64,000 bases of DNA from Rehmannia glutinosa (taxonomy: Eukaryota > Streptophyta > Magnoliopsida > Lamiales > Orobanchaceae). The position numbers were made by a program, and so were the translations under genes. The notes under the pieces were generated by a model. That model saw only the letters and a program-made list of their open reading frames with translations. It was not told where the DNA came from and made no database searches. The DNA lies in assembly GCA_016081115.2 (NCBI GenBank), contig CM071930.1, positions 42,259,335 to 42,323,334 on the forward strand, in the 5' to 3' direction. Of this stretch, positions 46,889 through 57,195 are shown piece after piece. The first letter of the stretch is position 1; each line of letters starts with the position of its first letter.

Positions 46889-48415
46889 TGTAGGTCCCAA
46901 GGGGTGTAAGTGTAAGGTTTAGAAGGGGGTTGAATAAACCTTACCAAATTTTCGATTTAGTCCTTTTAAATCTACTGAGTTGATTCTACACACCGTGTCC
47001 TTGATGGACATCGAATTAGTCACTCAAGAGAGTTAATCTCTCATGATTCAAATTTGAGCCGTTGATGGAGTATCTCACCGTTGACTATAATTTAACTCAA
47101 CTGTGGTTTTATTTTCAGCGAAGACTTAACATCCTTAAGTTTGATTAAGCAAGATTTTAGAGCTTGATTTAGTACTTATAATTTTATCAAATGGATAGCA
47201 AATTTATCAAATGAGATATAAGCGATTAAAAGTGCGAATTTAAATGCTTTGAAATGTAAATGACACAAAGAAGTTTTTATAGAGGTTCAAGATGGGGTAA
47301 TTCTTCCACTCCTCTCTTCTCCAACTCCTGGAGGAATCCACTAAGTAATGATCGGTTTACAAAGTGGTAATAATCCCGATACAAGTCTTGATCACAACAA
47401 ATTTACTTTATCCTTAGGGACTCGATCCGAGACGCCTTGATCACTCACCGGTGGCTTCTCGTGCGACTCGCTTCTTCACAGGCGGATGCCTTGTTACTAC
47501 AGACTCACTTGCTCAAGCTCTTTGGATTTGATCACGAAGCCCTCCAAAAGCTTAAGACTTGGTTCAGACCTTGAACCTTTCTACAATCCTTCCGGAATGT
47601 AGACCCCTTGTTTTCGATATTTTCCTCTTCAACCGATTGAAGTTCTCTTTCCTTCACAGTGAGTGTTGGATTGATGTACTTCGTAATGTAGGCTTGAGGA
47701 TTGAGAATGTTTCGATTTTTCTAATATGCTTGTTTATCTCATATGTGTGTCATCTATTTATCTCAAACAAACTCCTCGGCCTTTTATAGTGAACTTTCAA
47801 AAATTTGCCCGTTGAAGAGATAGGCTTATTTTTGAAAGTCACTTTGCGATCGTTGGCTTGCGATCCTTGGAATTGCCATTTCCTCGTATGAATTGTTCTT
47901 TCAACTTTTCGAGTTCGACATGGTGTAGTGCTTCCCATTGGTTCATTCCTTTTGCACGCTTCGTAGACCGAGCACTCCAAGAAAGGTGGTATGGAAATAT
48001 TACTTGTTTAAGTAAATCTCTTGATTTACGTGCAAATCGTTTCTTTTACGATTATCTCGACTTGATTTTCCTTGCTTTCCCCGGTGACTTAGAGTCGACT
48101 TCCAATCATTGGATGACTCTTGTCACTTCAACTTGAGACTTGGCTTTTCTTGAGTTGACTTGATGATGCTCCACTCACCGCATCTCACCGCTTTTGCATA
48201 GAGTTCTGTCTACTCTTCTTTGCCATACTCAAATTGTCTCAGTCAAGCCTTCCTTCAGTCTTGATTGTCTTCTTGCATGTTAAGGCGTGGCGACTTAACT
48301 TAGCTTGGCCACTCTAATTGTTACAATACATTTTACAGCAAGAATTGGGGTGCCAACTTTCTATTCTAAGTTTTACATGGCATTCATCAAAATCTAAACA
48401 ATAAAATTCCTAACA
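46889..48415 (-). repeat. 5' LTR of S3
   Basis: 1527 bp. TATA box TATAAAAGG at 47780-47788 (minus). Nearly the same as 36190-37730. Confidence 0.93.
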
Positions 48416-49150
48416 TGAATAGACTCCTTGACCACCATGCTAGTCTTTTTGTAAACCTGATATGCCTTGCTATTAGTCAAATACCCCATAAATATTCCTT
48501 CATTGCCCATAGGATCAAGTTTATCTAACTGATCCTTGGTGTTCAAAAGAAAAAAACATACAACCAATATTTTGAAATAGCCAATATTTGTAGTTCTCCT
48601 TTTCCAAAGCTCATCAAGTGTTTTATTCAACTTGGGACGAAGATATACCCGATTTATAACATAACAAGTGGTGTTGATGGCTTTGGCCCAAAAATAATTT
48701 GGAAAAGAAAGTCGTTGAGCATGGACTCACACATTTCTTGAAGAGTCCGATTTTTCCTCTCGGTAACACCATTTTATTGAGGAGTTCTTGGAGCTGAAAA
48801 ATTATGTACATACCCCTTGGTTTCACACAATATTCTAAAATCACCATCAAATTCACCTCCTCGATCACTCCTTATAGATATAATAGTATCTTCTTTTTCA
48901 TTCTCTATATGTCTACACAACTTAGCAAACTCATTAGTGGCATCACTTTTATTTGCAAGAAAAATAACCCAAGTATATCTAGAGAAGTCATCAACTATAC
49001 AAAAGTGTAATATTTTCCACTTAGATTCTCGGTACCAATATCCCCATACAAATCAAGATGAAGTAATTGTAGAGGCTTGGTTGTGGAAATTTATTTTTGG
49101 GCTTAAAACTACTTTGAACTAATTTGTTCTTTTGACAAGTGTCACATAAG
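48416..49150 (-). pseudogene. Copia-B integrase, broken
   Basis: The minus strand reads CDTCQKNKLVQSSFKPKNKF (49150-49085), a frameshifted DLYG-like core start, YTWVIFLANKSDATNEFAKL (48980), SIRSDRGGEFDGDF with the second acidic residue (48890), FSAPRTPQ-NGVTERKNRTLQEM with the catalytic Glu region (48800-48735), and LDKLDPMGNEGIFMGYLTNSKAYQVY (48540-48450). An in-frame stop replaces the residue before NGV. It is cut at KESIHV by S3; the frame continues at 36184. Confidence 0.88.
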
Positions 49151-50264
49151 ACAATTATCACGCCCCAGATGGGAACGTGACGATGATCCACAACTTAAAC
49201 ACAAGTAAACCAACAGTATAGACAAATATCAATATAACCTCAAATGAAACAGAGTTAAGTAGCAGCGGAAATGAAGAACAAGTACAAGTTATAGCTTACA
49301 ATCTAAGAGCAATATCCAAATTACATCCCAAGTACATAACTTAAAGCGGAACTAGTAGTCAAAGGGTCCTACGCCCTTAAGTTATAACTTAAAGAAAAAA
49401 ATAGAAAATAATCCAACAACAGCAAATAAAGGAAATAATCCCAAAGATAAAACACGGAGAGGTCACTCCGTAGCTTGATCAGCGTCGTCAAAGAAGTCCT
49501 CATCTGTCCACTAGAAAACAGGAGGGGATGAGATGAAAATTCTCAGTGGATGGATGAACGTGTGCGAGTATGGTGATATATATAAATGCAAGAAACTGAA
49601 GTATGAAAAATGCATGAGTCATGATGCGTGTTTCACACACAGTTCACAAACGGCATGATATATATTTAAGATAATATACTTATACAATTTTGATGAAAGA
49701 GTTTGTGATCATACAAGCACTACGTAATTCAAGCAAGACAAGTAGGGGCGTGTACGGAAATGTAACACCAATCCATGCAAGACAAGTAGTGGTTGTGTAT
49801 GGATTCCTATCGCCAACCAAGCAAGTAAACGGGTCCGAGTAACTCTAGAATCATGTGGATCAGACAGCGATTCTTTCGTTCTTCCTTGTAACTCCCCGAG
49901 CAAGATGGTCCAAGACCTGTCACCTTATCGCTCCATAGGCAAAGACAAATCCACAGTAGAGCTAGCTAGACGCGGATTGTCATAATCATGATTATACCTC
50001 AAGGACTACGACCCGCTTCCCTTAGACACCCCGTCCCTCAGTTGCGGAATTATGATGATGGGGCCAGATAGTGGAATAGCAGCCGAGCTGCCAGTTCCAT
50101 CCACGACGTATCCATTCCGACTGTGAGCTCGACACACTAAATTGACTTAGGCAGGAATATAATCACAAGTACATTATATCAACCATGCAATCGAGTAAAT
50201 TGATTCAGGGAAGCAGTTTAAGAAATTTATACGAAAATTTGCATGTGGAATTTAACGGCATTGG

Positions 50265-51089
50265 TGATGTGAACCGCAACAACGACTGTGCATACGACCC
50301 AAACAATAATATGTTGTTAACCCAAGATCTTCACTAGTTCGGTTAAAGATGGTGGAAACCTCAACCCGTTGTTTTGCAAAGCAAGAACCTCGGTATGCGT
50401 AGACGCCACAAACAAATGCGGAAGTTTGTTTGATAAGTCAGAATTCACAACAAGATAAACAATCTTGAAGTTCTTGGAAAAACCCAAAGGGTTGGAGAGA
50501 ATAATCTCAATTCAATATTTAATATCAAAGTTGTTATGAAAAATAAACAAGTGTTTGCCTTATGTAGGTGACTCAAAGCAAACCCTAAACAAACTAGAAA
50601 GGAAAATAAGTCCAAACCCAAAAAGGAAACTCAATCGCAGTTAATATTCACGTGTGGATGAAAATACACGTCCCCAATTTTCGAATCTATTCCTGGTGTC
50701 TTCATAAAAGTTGTAGCCCTTTCCTTAGTTTTCCATAGCAACTTGAATCAGCCCAATACCAATTTTGTAGAGAAAGTTATGGCCCAAATACTAAACCCTG
50801 CTAGTGCTGAACATTGTTGACGCGTTTGTACGTGTTTTTTAAGGATTCCTCTTGCTGTTCGACCATCAATGCTTCCTTTCGACACATGATTAACTAATAT
50901 GACTCTAAACTCAATATACTTGACCTCTAACATCAACTTGGCTACTCAAATGACTCAAAATAACGAAAATAACACCTAATCTATGATAAACAAATACAAG
51001 AACTCAAGAACTCAATTACATAGTCTTCAAGAACTCGAGATAACTTGCATTTGGTGTTGCCCGGATCCTTCGTGACTGGATTCTCATCA
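50265..51089 (-). repeat. 3' LTR of the TR-GAG-like element
   Basis: 825 bp, minus strand TGATGAGAATCCAG..GGTTCACATCA. Preceded by the purine tract AAGAGGAGGGGA (51090-51101), a good PPT. It differs from the 5' LTR by scattered substitutions. Confidence 0.9.
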
Positions 51090-51152
51090 TTCCCCTCCTC
51101 TTGAAAGGGATTCATCCTCGAATCCAAATATTGGACCCCAAAGGTTGAACAA

Positions 51153-52025
51153 TTATATCAATCCACCCGGATCAAATGTGAAACGGCACGTACATTCATC
51201 CAGTTGACCAAATCCCTGCACATGAGAAATAATAGAACTGGGCAAAATATTATCAAATATGTTAGCATTCAAAAACTCTCGCCTAATGTCTCTCTTCTTA
51301 ATCATAAGCACAAATTTTCTCTCTTGTTTTACCTCATTGGCCTTTCTCCCCATATTTTTGGCCCACTCGAAATTTGTACTCTCTTTTTTCTTGGCCATCT
51401 CTCGAATCTCACAACTACCCTTGGCCAAATTCTCAAGCTCTCTATTTTTATTTTCACTCAAGCTCTCATTTTTCCCGGCTTTTATTTCATTCTTTTGCTC
51501 ACTTGCCGAACACTCTTTTTCTTTTGACTCACAAACTCTCATCCTCACATGATCATCATAGATTTCTGTAGGTGTAAGAGATGTAAGTATGAACTTTCTC
51601 TACTCATGCTCAATAGTATAGCAATTAGTGTATCCATCATGCACAACTCGCATATCAAACTGCCATGGTCTACCCAATAAGATATGACAAGCCCGCATTG
51701 GCACCACATCACATAATATATCATTCTTATAACCCCCAATTTGAAAAGACACCAACACTCTTTTATTAACTCGCATCTCGCCACAATCATTGAACCATTG
51801 TAGTGCATACGATTCTGGATGTTCAAGTGTAGGAATCTCCAACTTCTCCACCAATTTCGCACTAGCCACGTTTGTACAACTACCTCCATCAATGATCATA
51901 CTACACACTTTATCCTTAACTAAGCATCTAGTGTGAAAAATATTTTCTCGCTGCTCATGATCAATTAACTTTGGTTGCATATTCAAAACTCTACGCGACA
52001 CTAGTGATAACACACCGCCCTTCAT
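51153..52025 (-). pseudogene. pro: Gypsy protease and pre-RT linker (TR-GAG-like element)
   Basis: 52025-51600: retropepsin-like domain with active-site variant MIIDGGSCTNVAS, then HPESYALQWFNDCGEMRVNKRV and a second motif HILLGRPWQFD. D-G-G in place of D-T/S-G is common in this plant gypsy lineage. A frame change near 51600 leads to 51548-51153, a Lys/Glu-rich linker (SEQKNEIKAGKNES .. ANIFDNILPSSI), which in full elements ends just before RT; here it stops. A stop separates it from gag (EEGL, then MKGG). Confidence 0.85.
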
Positions 52026-52027
52026 CG

Positions 52028-53137
52028 ACTTAACTACCTATAGACCCTCCTCCAATTCCGGATTATCATGATCATCCTCACTTTCGGACTCTACATCACC
52101 ATTAGCCCGAATCACCATCACTCTTCTATTCGGACGTTCACTAGCTCTATGACCCCTCCCATGACATTAAAACACTCAATGTCCCTAGTGCGTGAAGTAG
52201 AGGGATCAAATTTACCTGATGGTTTTGTCTTGTCCAAGTCTGTCTTGTTCTCCACAACTTTGGGCTGTTGTGAATCATCCATCGCAGGAGTATTCGAACC
52301 CGAAGTACTAGTGCTAGTGTTGGGATTTTACCGTGTAAATCCCCTCATCTTGAGCTGCTGCTCAACTTTCACCGCCATGTGCACCATCTCCTTCACATCA
52401 ACACAATGATGTAAGTCGACAGCATCTGCTATAGGAGTATTCAACCCCGCGATAAACCTCGCCATAGTAACCTCCTGATCTTCTTCGATATTCGCCCTTG
52501 CCATCAACATCTCCATCTCTTTATGATAATCCTCCATGCTCTTCGACCTCCGTGTCAATCTCTGCAACCTTTGATAGACGCCTGAATAATGATTTGGTAC
52601 AAAACGACGTCGCATCAAACTCCTCATCTCCTCCCATGTGGAAACGGGCCGCTCGCCGCTTCTCCTCCTTGAGACCATTAATTGATCCCACCACACACTT
52701 GCATAATCCAAGAATTCGGTTGACGCCAATTTCACCTTTTTCAACTCGGAATAGTTTTGGCAATTAAACACATTCTCGATTTTTCTCTCCCAATCCAAAT
52801 AGGCGTCCGGATCACTTTTTCCTTGGAACAAGGGGATTTGCATTTTGATGTTACTCAAATTGCTATCCTCACGTCCCCGATCACCCCTATTTCCGCGCCG
52901 ACCTCTACCCAAATTGTAATTTTGTTCCCTTTCGGAATTAAAATCATCAATCTCATTTGCCCACTCCTCTAACTCGAACCTCCTAGGCCTCCGTGCCCTA
53001 TTAGCAGGCTCCTCGATTCTCGGCGGTTCCCTGGGATCCCCGTATGTCTCAAACATTATTTTCTTAACCATGTTTGCTATCACCTCCATATCCGGCTTGT
53101 TACCCAAATCTGTTGTTTGTCGTTTTTCCTCAGTCAT
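52028..53137 (-). pseudogene. gag: Gypsy gag (TR-GAG-like element), core ORF intact
   Basis: ATG at 53137. The 269-residue open frame to 52328 holds an Arg-rich stretch (LGRGRRGNRGDRGRED) and a complete Retrotrans_gag-type core: IPLFQGKSDPDAYLDWERKIE, DYASVWWDQL, WEEMRSLMRRRFVPNHY, RSKSMEDYHKEMEMLM, TMARFIAGLN. A stop at 52328 precedes a segment with a decayed zinc knuckle (near 52160, two Cys lost by a small indel) and an acidic tail (GDVESESEDDHDNPELEEGL). Capsid-like assembly might survive; RNA packaging by the knuckle probably not. Confidence 0.88.
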
Positions 53138-53313
53138 GTTTAAATCACTCCCTCACGTGTATACGCTCGTGTATCACTCAACTCACAAAATAAACTCCCT
53201 CGTTTTTTTTGAATTTGGATTTTTTTTGGGTAACCCTTGAAGAACTAGGATTTATGGATAACAAAGAAAATCTGGAAAATAAAATAAAACAAGATAGATT
53301 TAACCTTGCTAGA

Positions 53314-53329
53314 TGGCTCTGATTACCAA
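53314..53329 (-). promoter_or_regulatory. Primer-binding site (tRNA-Met-like), TR-GAG-like element
   Basis: The minus strand reads TTGGTAATCAGAGCCA just inside the 5' LTR. It matches TGGTATCAGAGCCA with one extra A. Confidence 0.65.
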
Positions 53330-53330
53330 C

Positions 53331-54155
53331 TGATGTGAACCACAGCAACGACTGTGCATACGACCCAAACAACAATATGTTGTTAACCCAAGATCTTCAC
53401 TAGTTCGGTTAAAGATGGTGGAAATCTCGACCCGTTGCTTAGAAAAGCAAGAACCTTGGTATGCGTAGACGCCACAAACAAATGCGGAAGTTTGTTTGAT
53501 AAGTCGGGATTCACAATAAGATGAACAATCTTGAAGTTCTTGGAAAAACCCAAAGGGTTGGAGAGAATAATCTCAATTCAATATTCAATATCAAAGTTGT
53601 TATAAAAAATAAACAAGTGTTTGCCTTATATAGGCGACTCAAAGCAAACCCTAAACAAACTAGAAAGGAAGATAAGTCCAAACCCAAAAAGGAAACTCAA
53701 TCGCAGTCAATATTCGCGTGTGGGCGAAACTACGCGTCCGGGATTTTCGAATCTGTTCCTGGAGTCTTCATAAACGTTGTAGCCCTTTCTCTTAGCTTTC
53801 CATATCAACTTGAATCAGCCCAATACCAATTGTTTAGAGAAAGTTATGGCCCAAATACTAAACCCTGCCAGTGCTGAAAATTGTTGACGCACTTGGACGT
53901 TTTTTTAAGGAATCCTCTTGCTGTTCGACCGTCAATGCTTCCTTTCGACACATGATTAACTAATATGACTCTAAACTCAATATACTTGGCCTCTAACATC
54001 ATCTTGGACACTCAAATGACTCAAAATAACTAAAATAACACCTAATCTATGATAAACAAATACAAGAACTCAAGAACTCAATTACATAGTCTTCAAGAAC
54101 TCGAGATAACTTGCATTTGGTGTTGCCCGGATCCTTCGTGACTGGCTTCTCATCA
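53331..54155 (-). repeat. 5' LTR of the TR-GAG-like element
   Basis: 825 bp. A TATATAAGG-type box at about 53625-53632 (minus). Confidence 0.9.
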
Positions 54156-56067
54156 ATTGGTGGAGTAATTTGGATGAAGTTAATTATCGGGAGTATAACT
54201 AATCTTTGATAATTTGGAAATTAAGTGGGACATAAGTCCCGTTGTAGATTCGAGGCCGCAAGGCGAGGAGGTCTCCCCGCGAACACGTGTTAATCGGTCA
54301 AGGCGATCCGATAGGTCAAGGGATTTTTAAGAAAACTAAATCTTATAAATAATAAATATAAGTCAGTAGTTCCATGGCTGTAAGAAAAGAAATAATTAAA
54401 TCAAGGTCCTTGTTAAAAGAAAATTTTACGGTTAGCCTCGTTTTCTAAAATCTAGTCTTTTTGGGATTTAAAATCGAATAAGTTTTAGTCTCGACCTCAA
54501 ACAATTATAAGGTCAGTTCCTAAATTCTCCAAATTGTTCAGAGATTCAGGTTTTTAAAATTTTGGGGTCGAGGTTTTGTAAAATTCTCATTTTGGCCATA
54601 AATTTGTTAAAATTGTCATTTCGGGCCCCGAGTTTAAAATAATCAGATCTCACAAATCGGAAGGGATTTTAATGTGATTCCAATTGTAAAATGTCACTAA
54701 GGTCGGTAGGTTATTGGGAGAAAAGCGGTTTTTAAAAGAGGTAAGTATAGGTCCCTTAACGTTTAAAAATTTTATTTTAGTCCCATTTTTAAAATTTGCC
54801 TTTAAGGCTTAATGAGGGGTCCAATTGTTATGAAATTTTAACCTTGGGTTCAAAATGTCATAAAGTTATATTTAAAGGTGTACTTCCAGGTAAATGTAAT
54901 GTATAAGTTCTGGAAATTTCATTTTGGTCCTCAAGTTTAGTAAAATTATTTTCTTAGCTTAAAACACTTTGATTTTTTGGAATACTTTTAAAATATGTAT
55001 TCTCCAGTCTCAGTAAGTTAAAATTTCAAAATTTTAAAAGTAGAGCCGGTACAGTTTTGGATTTTGCATTTTAGCCCTTAAACTTCCAAAACTTTACAAA
55101 CTAGTCCTTGGGCTTTCAAGAGTTGATTTTATTTATCTCCAAACCTTTAAAACTTTATTAAAATGTTCAAATATCATTTTTGAATATGGTTATAGTCCCA
55201 AAATTTGAAAATTGCAGAGGGGTCCCTTAAGTTCTATTTTCTTGCAATTACAACTTGATATTAAGGTCAATTAGATCAGCCCCTAAGTCAAGAAATATCC
55301 AAAAATGGATTTAGAAAAATGAAGTCTTAAATCGGGAAAAAACAAAGAAGGAGAAGAAGAGGGCAAATACTACACTTACCTTGTGTAGTGGACAATGTGA
55401 GTCAAGTAGAAGCCTCAAAAATGGAGTTCTTGCTCACCCTCAAGTGTAACCTCTAAGGCCAGCCCTTAATTCTCAACAATAAGAATAGGGTGTCAAAAAT
55501 TTTAAAAATAAGAAGGAGGACAAAATGTACTATAACCCAATTTCTTACCTTGTAGTCCAAATCTTCAACAATCTTGAGGTCCTCTTCAAGATGATCACAA
55601 GGCTCTAAGTTCTTCAAGTTGTTTTTAAATATACCTCAAAATAAAAATCAAACTTAAATTAGAAGGTGAAAGAGATAAGCTAGAAGATTTAAAGAATGGG
55701 ATTGAATAAGAAAATTTTGCTTACCTTTGTCATAGGTGGTTCGAATTTTGCATGTGATAAGAGAGGAATTCTTGTATTTTTTTGGTTAAGTGTTAGAAGA
55801 AAAGAAGAAGAAGAAGAAAATAGTAGAGAGATGTTGGGGATTTTCTAGAGAGAAGGGGGAGAATTTTGTGCAAGAGTTAATGTGTTGATGTAAAATGAAG
55901 TGCAATCTTGCACAATTAGGCCTAATGGCCGTGTAGTATGAAAGAGGGAAAAGAGAGAAATTTTCAAGTCTTGTGTTGTGTTTCTTGCATGGAGACAACA
56001 AGGTGGTCAAATGTATGGGCAAAGGAATAAGTGGGAAAAATGAGGGGAATGTTGGAGTAGTGGGAAT

Positions 56068-56436
56068 TAGGGATGGTAATGGGGCGGGTCGGCCAGGACT
56101 AGACCCGCCCCGTGCCTAGAACAGGGCGGGTCGACCCATTCTGCCCCATTTGAAATTAAATTAAATTTAAAAAATGAGAAAAAATGAAACAAATATATTT
56201 ATAAAATATTATTTACAAACTTTATTATTATCAATCTATAAATATTAAATATAATATAAGAATACATAAAAATAATATTATAATATATATTATATATACA
56301 AAATATATTTGAAAAATAAAATTATTAGGTGGAGCGGGGCGGGTACCCGCAGGACAGAAGTGATACCCAGACCCGCCCTGTCCCGCCCAGATCATGGGAC
56401 GAGTACCCACGGGTCGGGTCAAAATTGTCATCCCTA
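56068..56436. mobile_element. hAT-type MITE
   Basis: 369 bp with inverted ends TAGGGATGGTAAT (left) and TAGGGATGACAAT (right, reverse complement), continuing as GGGGCGGGT/ACCCGACCCG blocks. A perfect 8-bp target duplication GTGGGAAT (56060-56067 and 56437-56444) is the hAT signature. The centre is AT-rich and there is no coding capacity. It is absent from the paralogous repeat copy A. Confidence 0.87.
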
Positions 56437-57047
56437 GTGGGAATTATTGGGAAAAAATATAATATTAAAATGGAGGTATACAAAATGGTGTATAAGGATT
56501 GTATAATGCAAGTATTATACATAAGATGTGTAAGTATAAGGTGTAGTATAAAGTGGGTATGTGTACAAGAGTTGTGAGGTATTTCTATACCAAAATACAC
56601 ACTTGGCCGCGTACCCATATGGTATTTGTGGTGTCCATATATTTTTTTTTGTCCCAAAATTGATGATAATAGGTGTATAATATGAATCTCCAAAATAAAT
56701 AGTGATTCCCTTAATCACTTATAAATCTCATAATCACTTATTCTAAATCAAATTCTTAATTTTATAGAATATAAGTCTCTAAAATGGGCCCCTTAAAATT
56801 CTAAGGTGTCTAATAAATATACAAAAACAATAATGATCAATCAAATGAGCATGAAATATGAAATAGAAAATAATAAATGATCATTAATCACAAGTAGTTG
56901 ATCAAATAAATAAAAACAAATTAAAATACGAACAATATTATTAACATTTATCCGTCAAAGTGACACGATAAAGTAGTCAAAATAATACATAGATGATAAG
57001 TGAAATAAATACGCGCTCGAAAAACAAATTGAGGGCTTCACACCAAT

Positions 57048-57190
57048 ACTTTCAAAATTTAATTTGGGTAGTCCTTTGACATGTTGGTTTTTGTAAATCT
57101 TTTGTAATATTTTGTATCCAACATGTCCAAGTCGCCTATGCCATAAACTAGTTAAATCATTATTGGCGACAAGACAAGAAACATTTTGAC
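57048..57190 (-). pseudogene. Copia-B GAG-pre-integrase fragment
   Basis: The minus strand reads VSQNVSCLVANNDLTSLWHRRLGHVGYKILQKIY .. VKGLPKLNFES. LWHRRLGH carries the two His of the integrase HHCC zinc motif; the CxxC half is across the nested repeat at 49150. It is flanked on the other side by the solo LTR 57196-59890. Confidence 0.88.
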
Positions 57191-57195
57191 TAACC

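Larger units (their letters stand above)
36190..48415 (-). mobile_element. Sirevirus-type copia retrotransposon S3
   Basis: Perfect target duplication TGAAT (36185-36189 and 48416-48420). Both LTRs are full length (1541 and 1527 bp). The minus-strand order is LTR, PBS, gag, protease, integrase, RT-RNase H, envelope-like ORF, internal PPT-like tract, short basic ORF, PPT, LTR. The LTRs are very alike, so the insertion seems young, yet every ORF is broken. It inserted in the Copia-B pol between integrase and RT. Confidence 0.94.
50265..54155 (-). mobile_element. Non-autonomous gag-protease LTR element (TR-GAG-like)
   Basis: Two LTRs of equal length (825 bp; 50265-51089 and 53331-54155) and a perfect target duplication ATTGG (50260-50264 and 54156-54160). 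The 2.2 kb interior has only gag and protease plus the linker that normally precedes RT. There is no RT, RNase H or integrase. Protein style is Ty3/gypsy chromovirus-like. This fits TR-GAG elements, which move with help from autonomous relatives. Confidence 0.88.
49156..57042 (-). mobile_element. ~4 kb solo-LTR-like repeat, copy B, in Copia-B pol
   Basis: The minus strand starts TGTGAAGCCCTCAATTTG and ends CTGGGGCGTGATA (a TGACA end decayed). Flanks ACAAT (49151-49155) and CCAAT (57043-57047) match 4 of 5 bases, consistent with an old target duplication, and the Copia-B frame resumes on both sides. Without the nested element it is about 3.99 kb. No coding domain, PBS or PPT of its own. Same family as 14352-30640. 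Confidence 0.68.
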
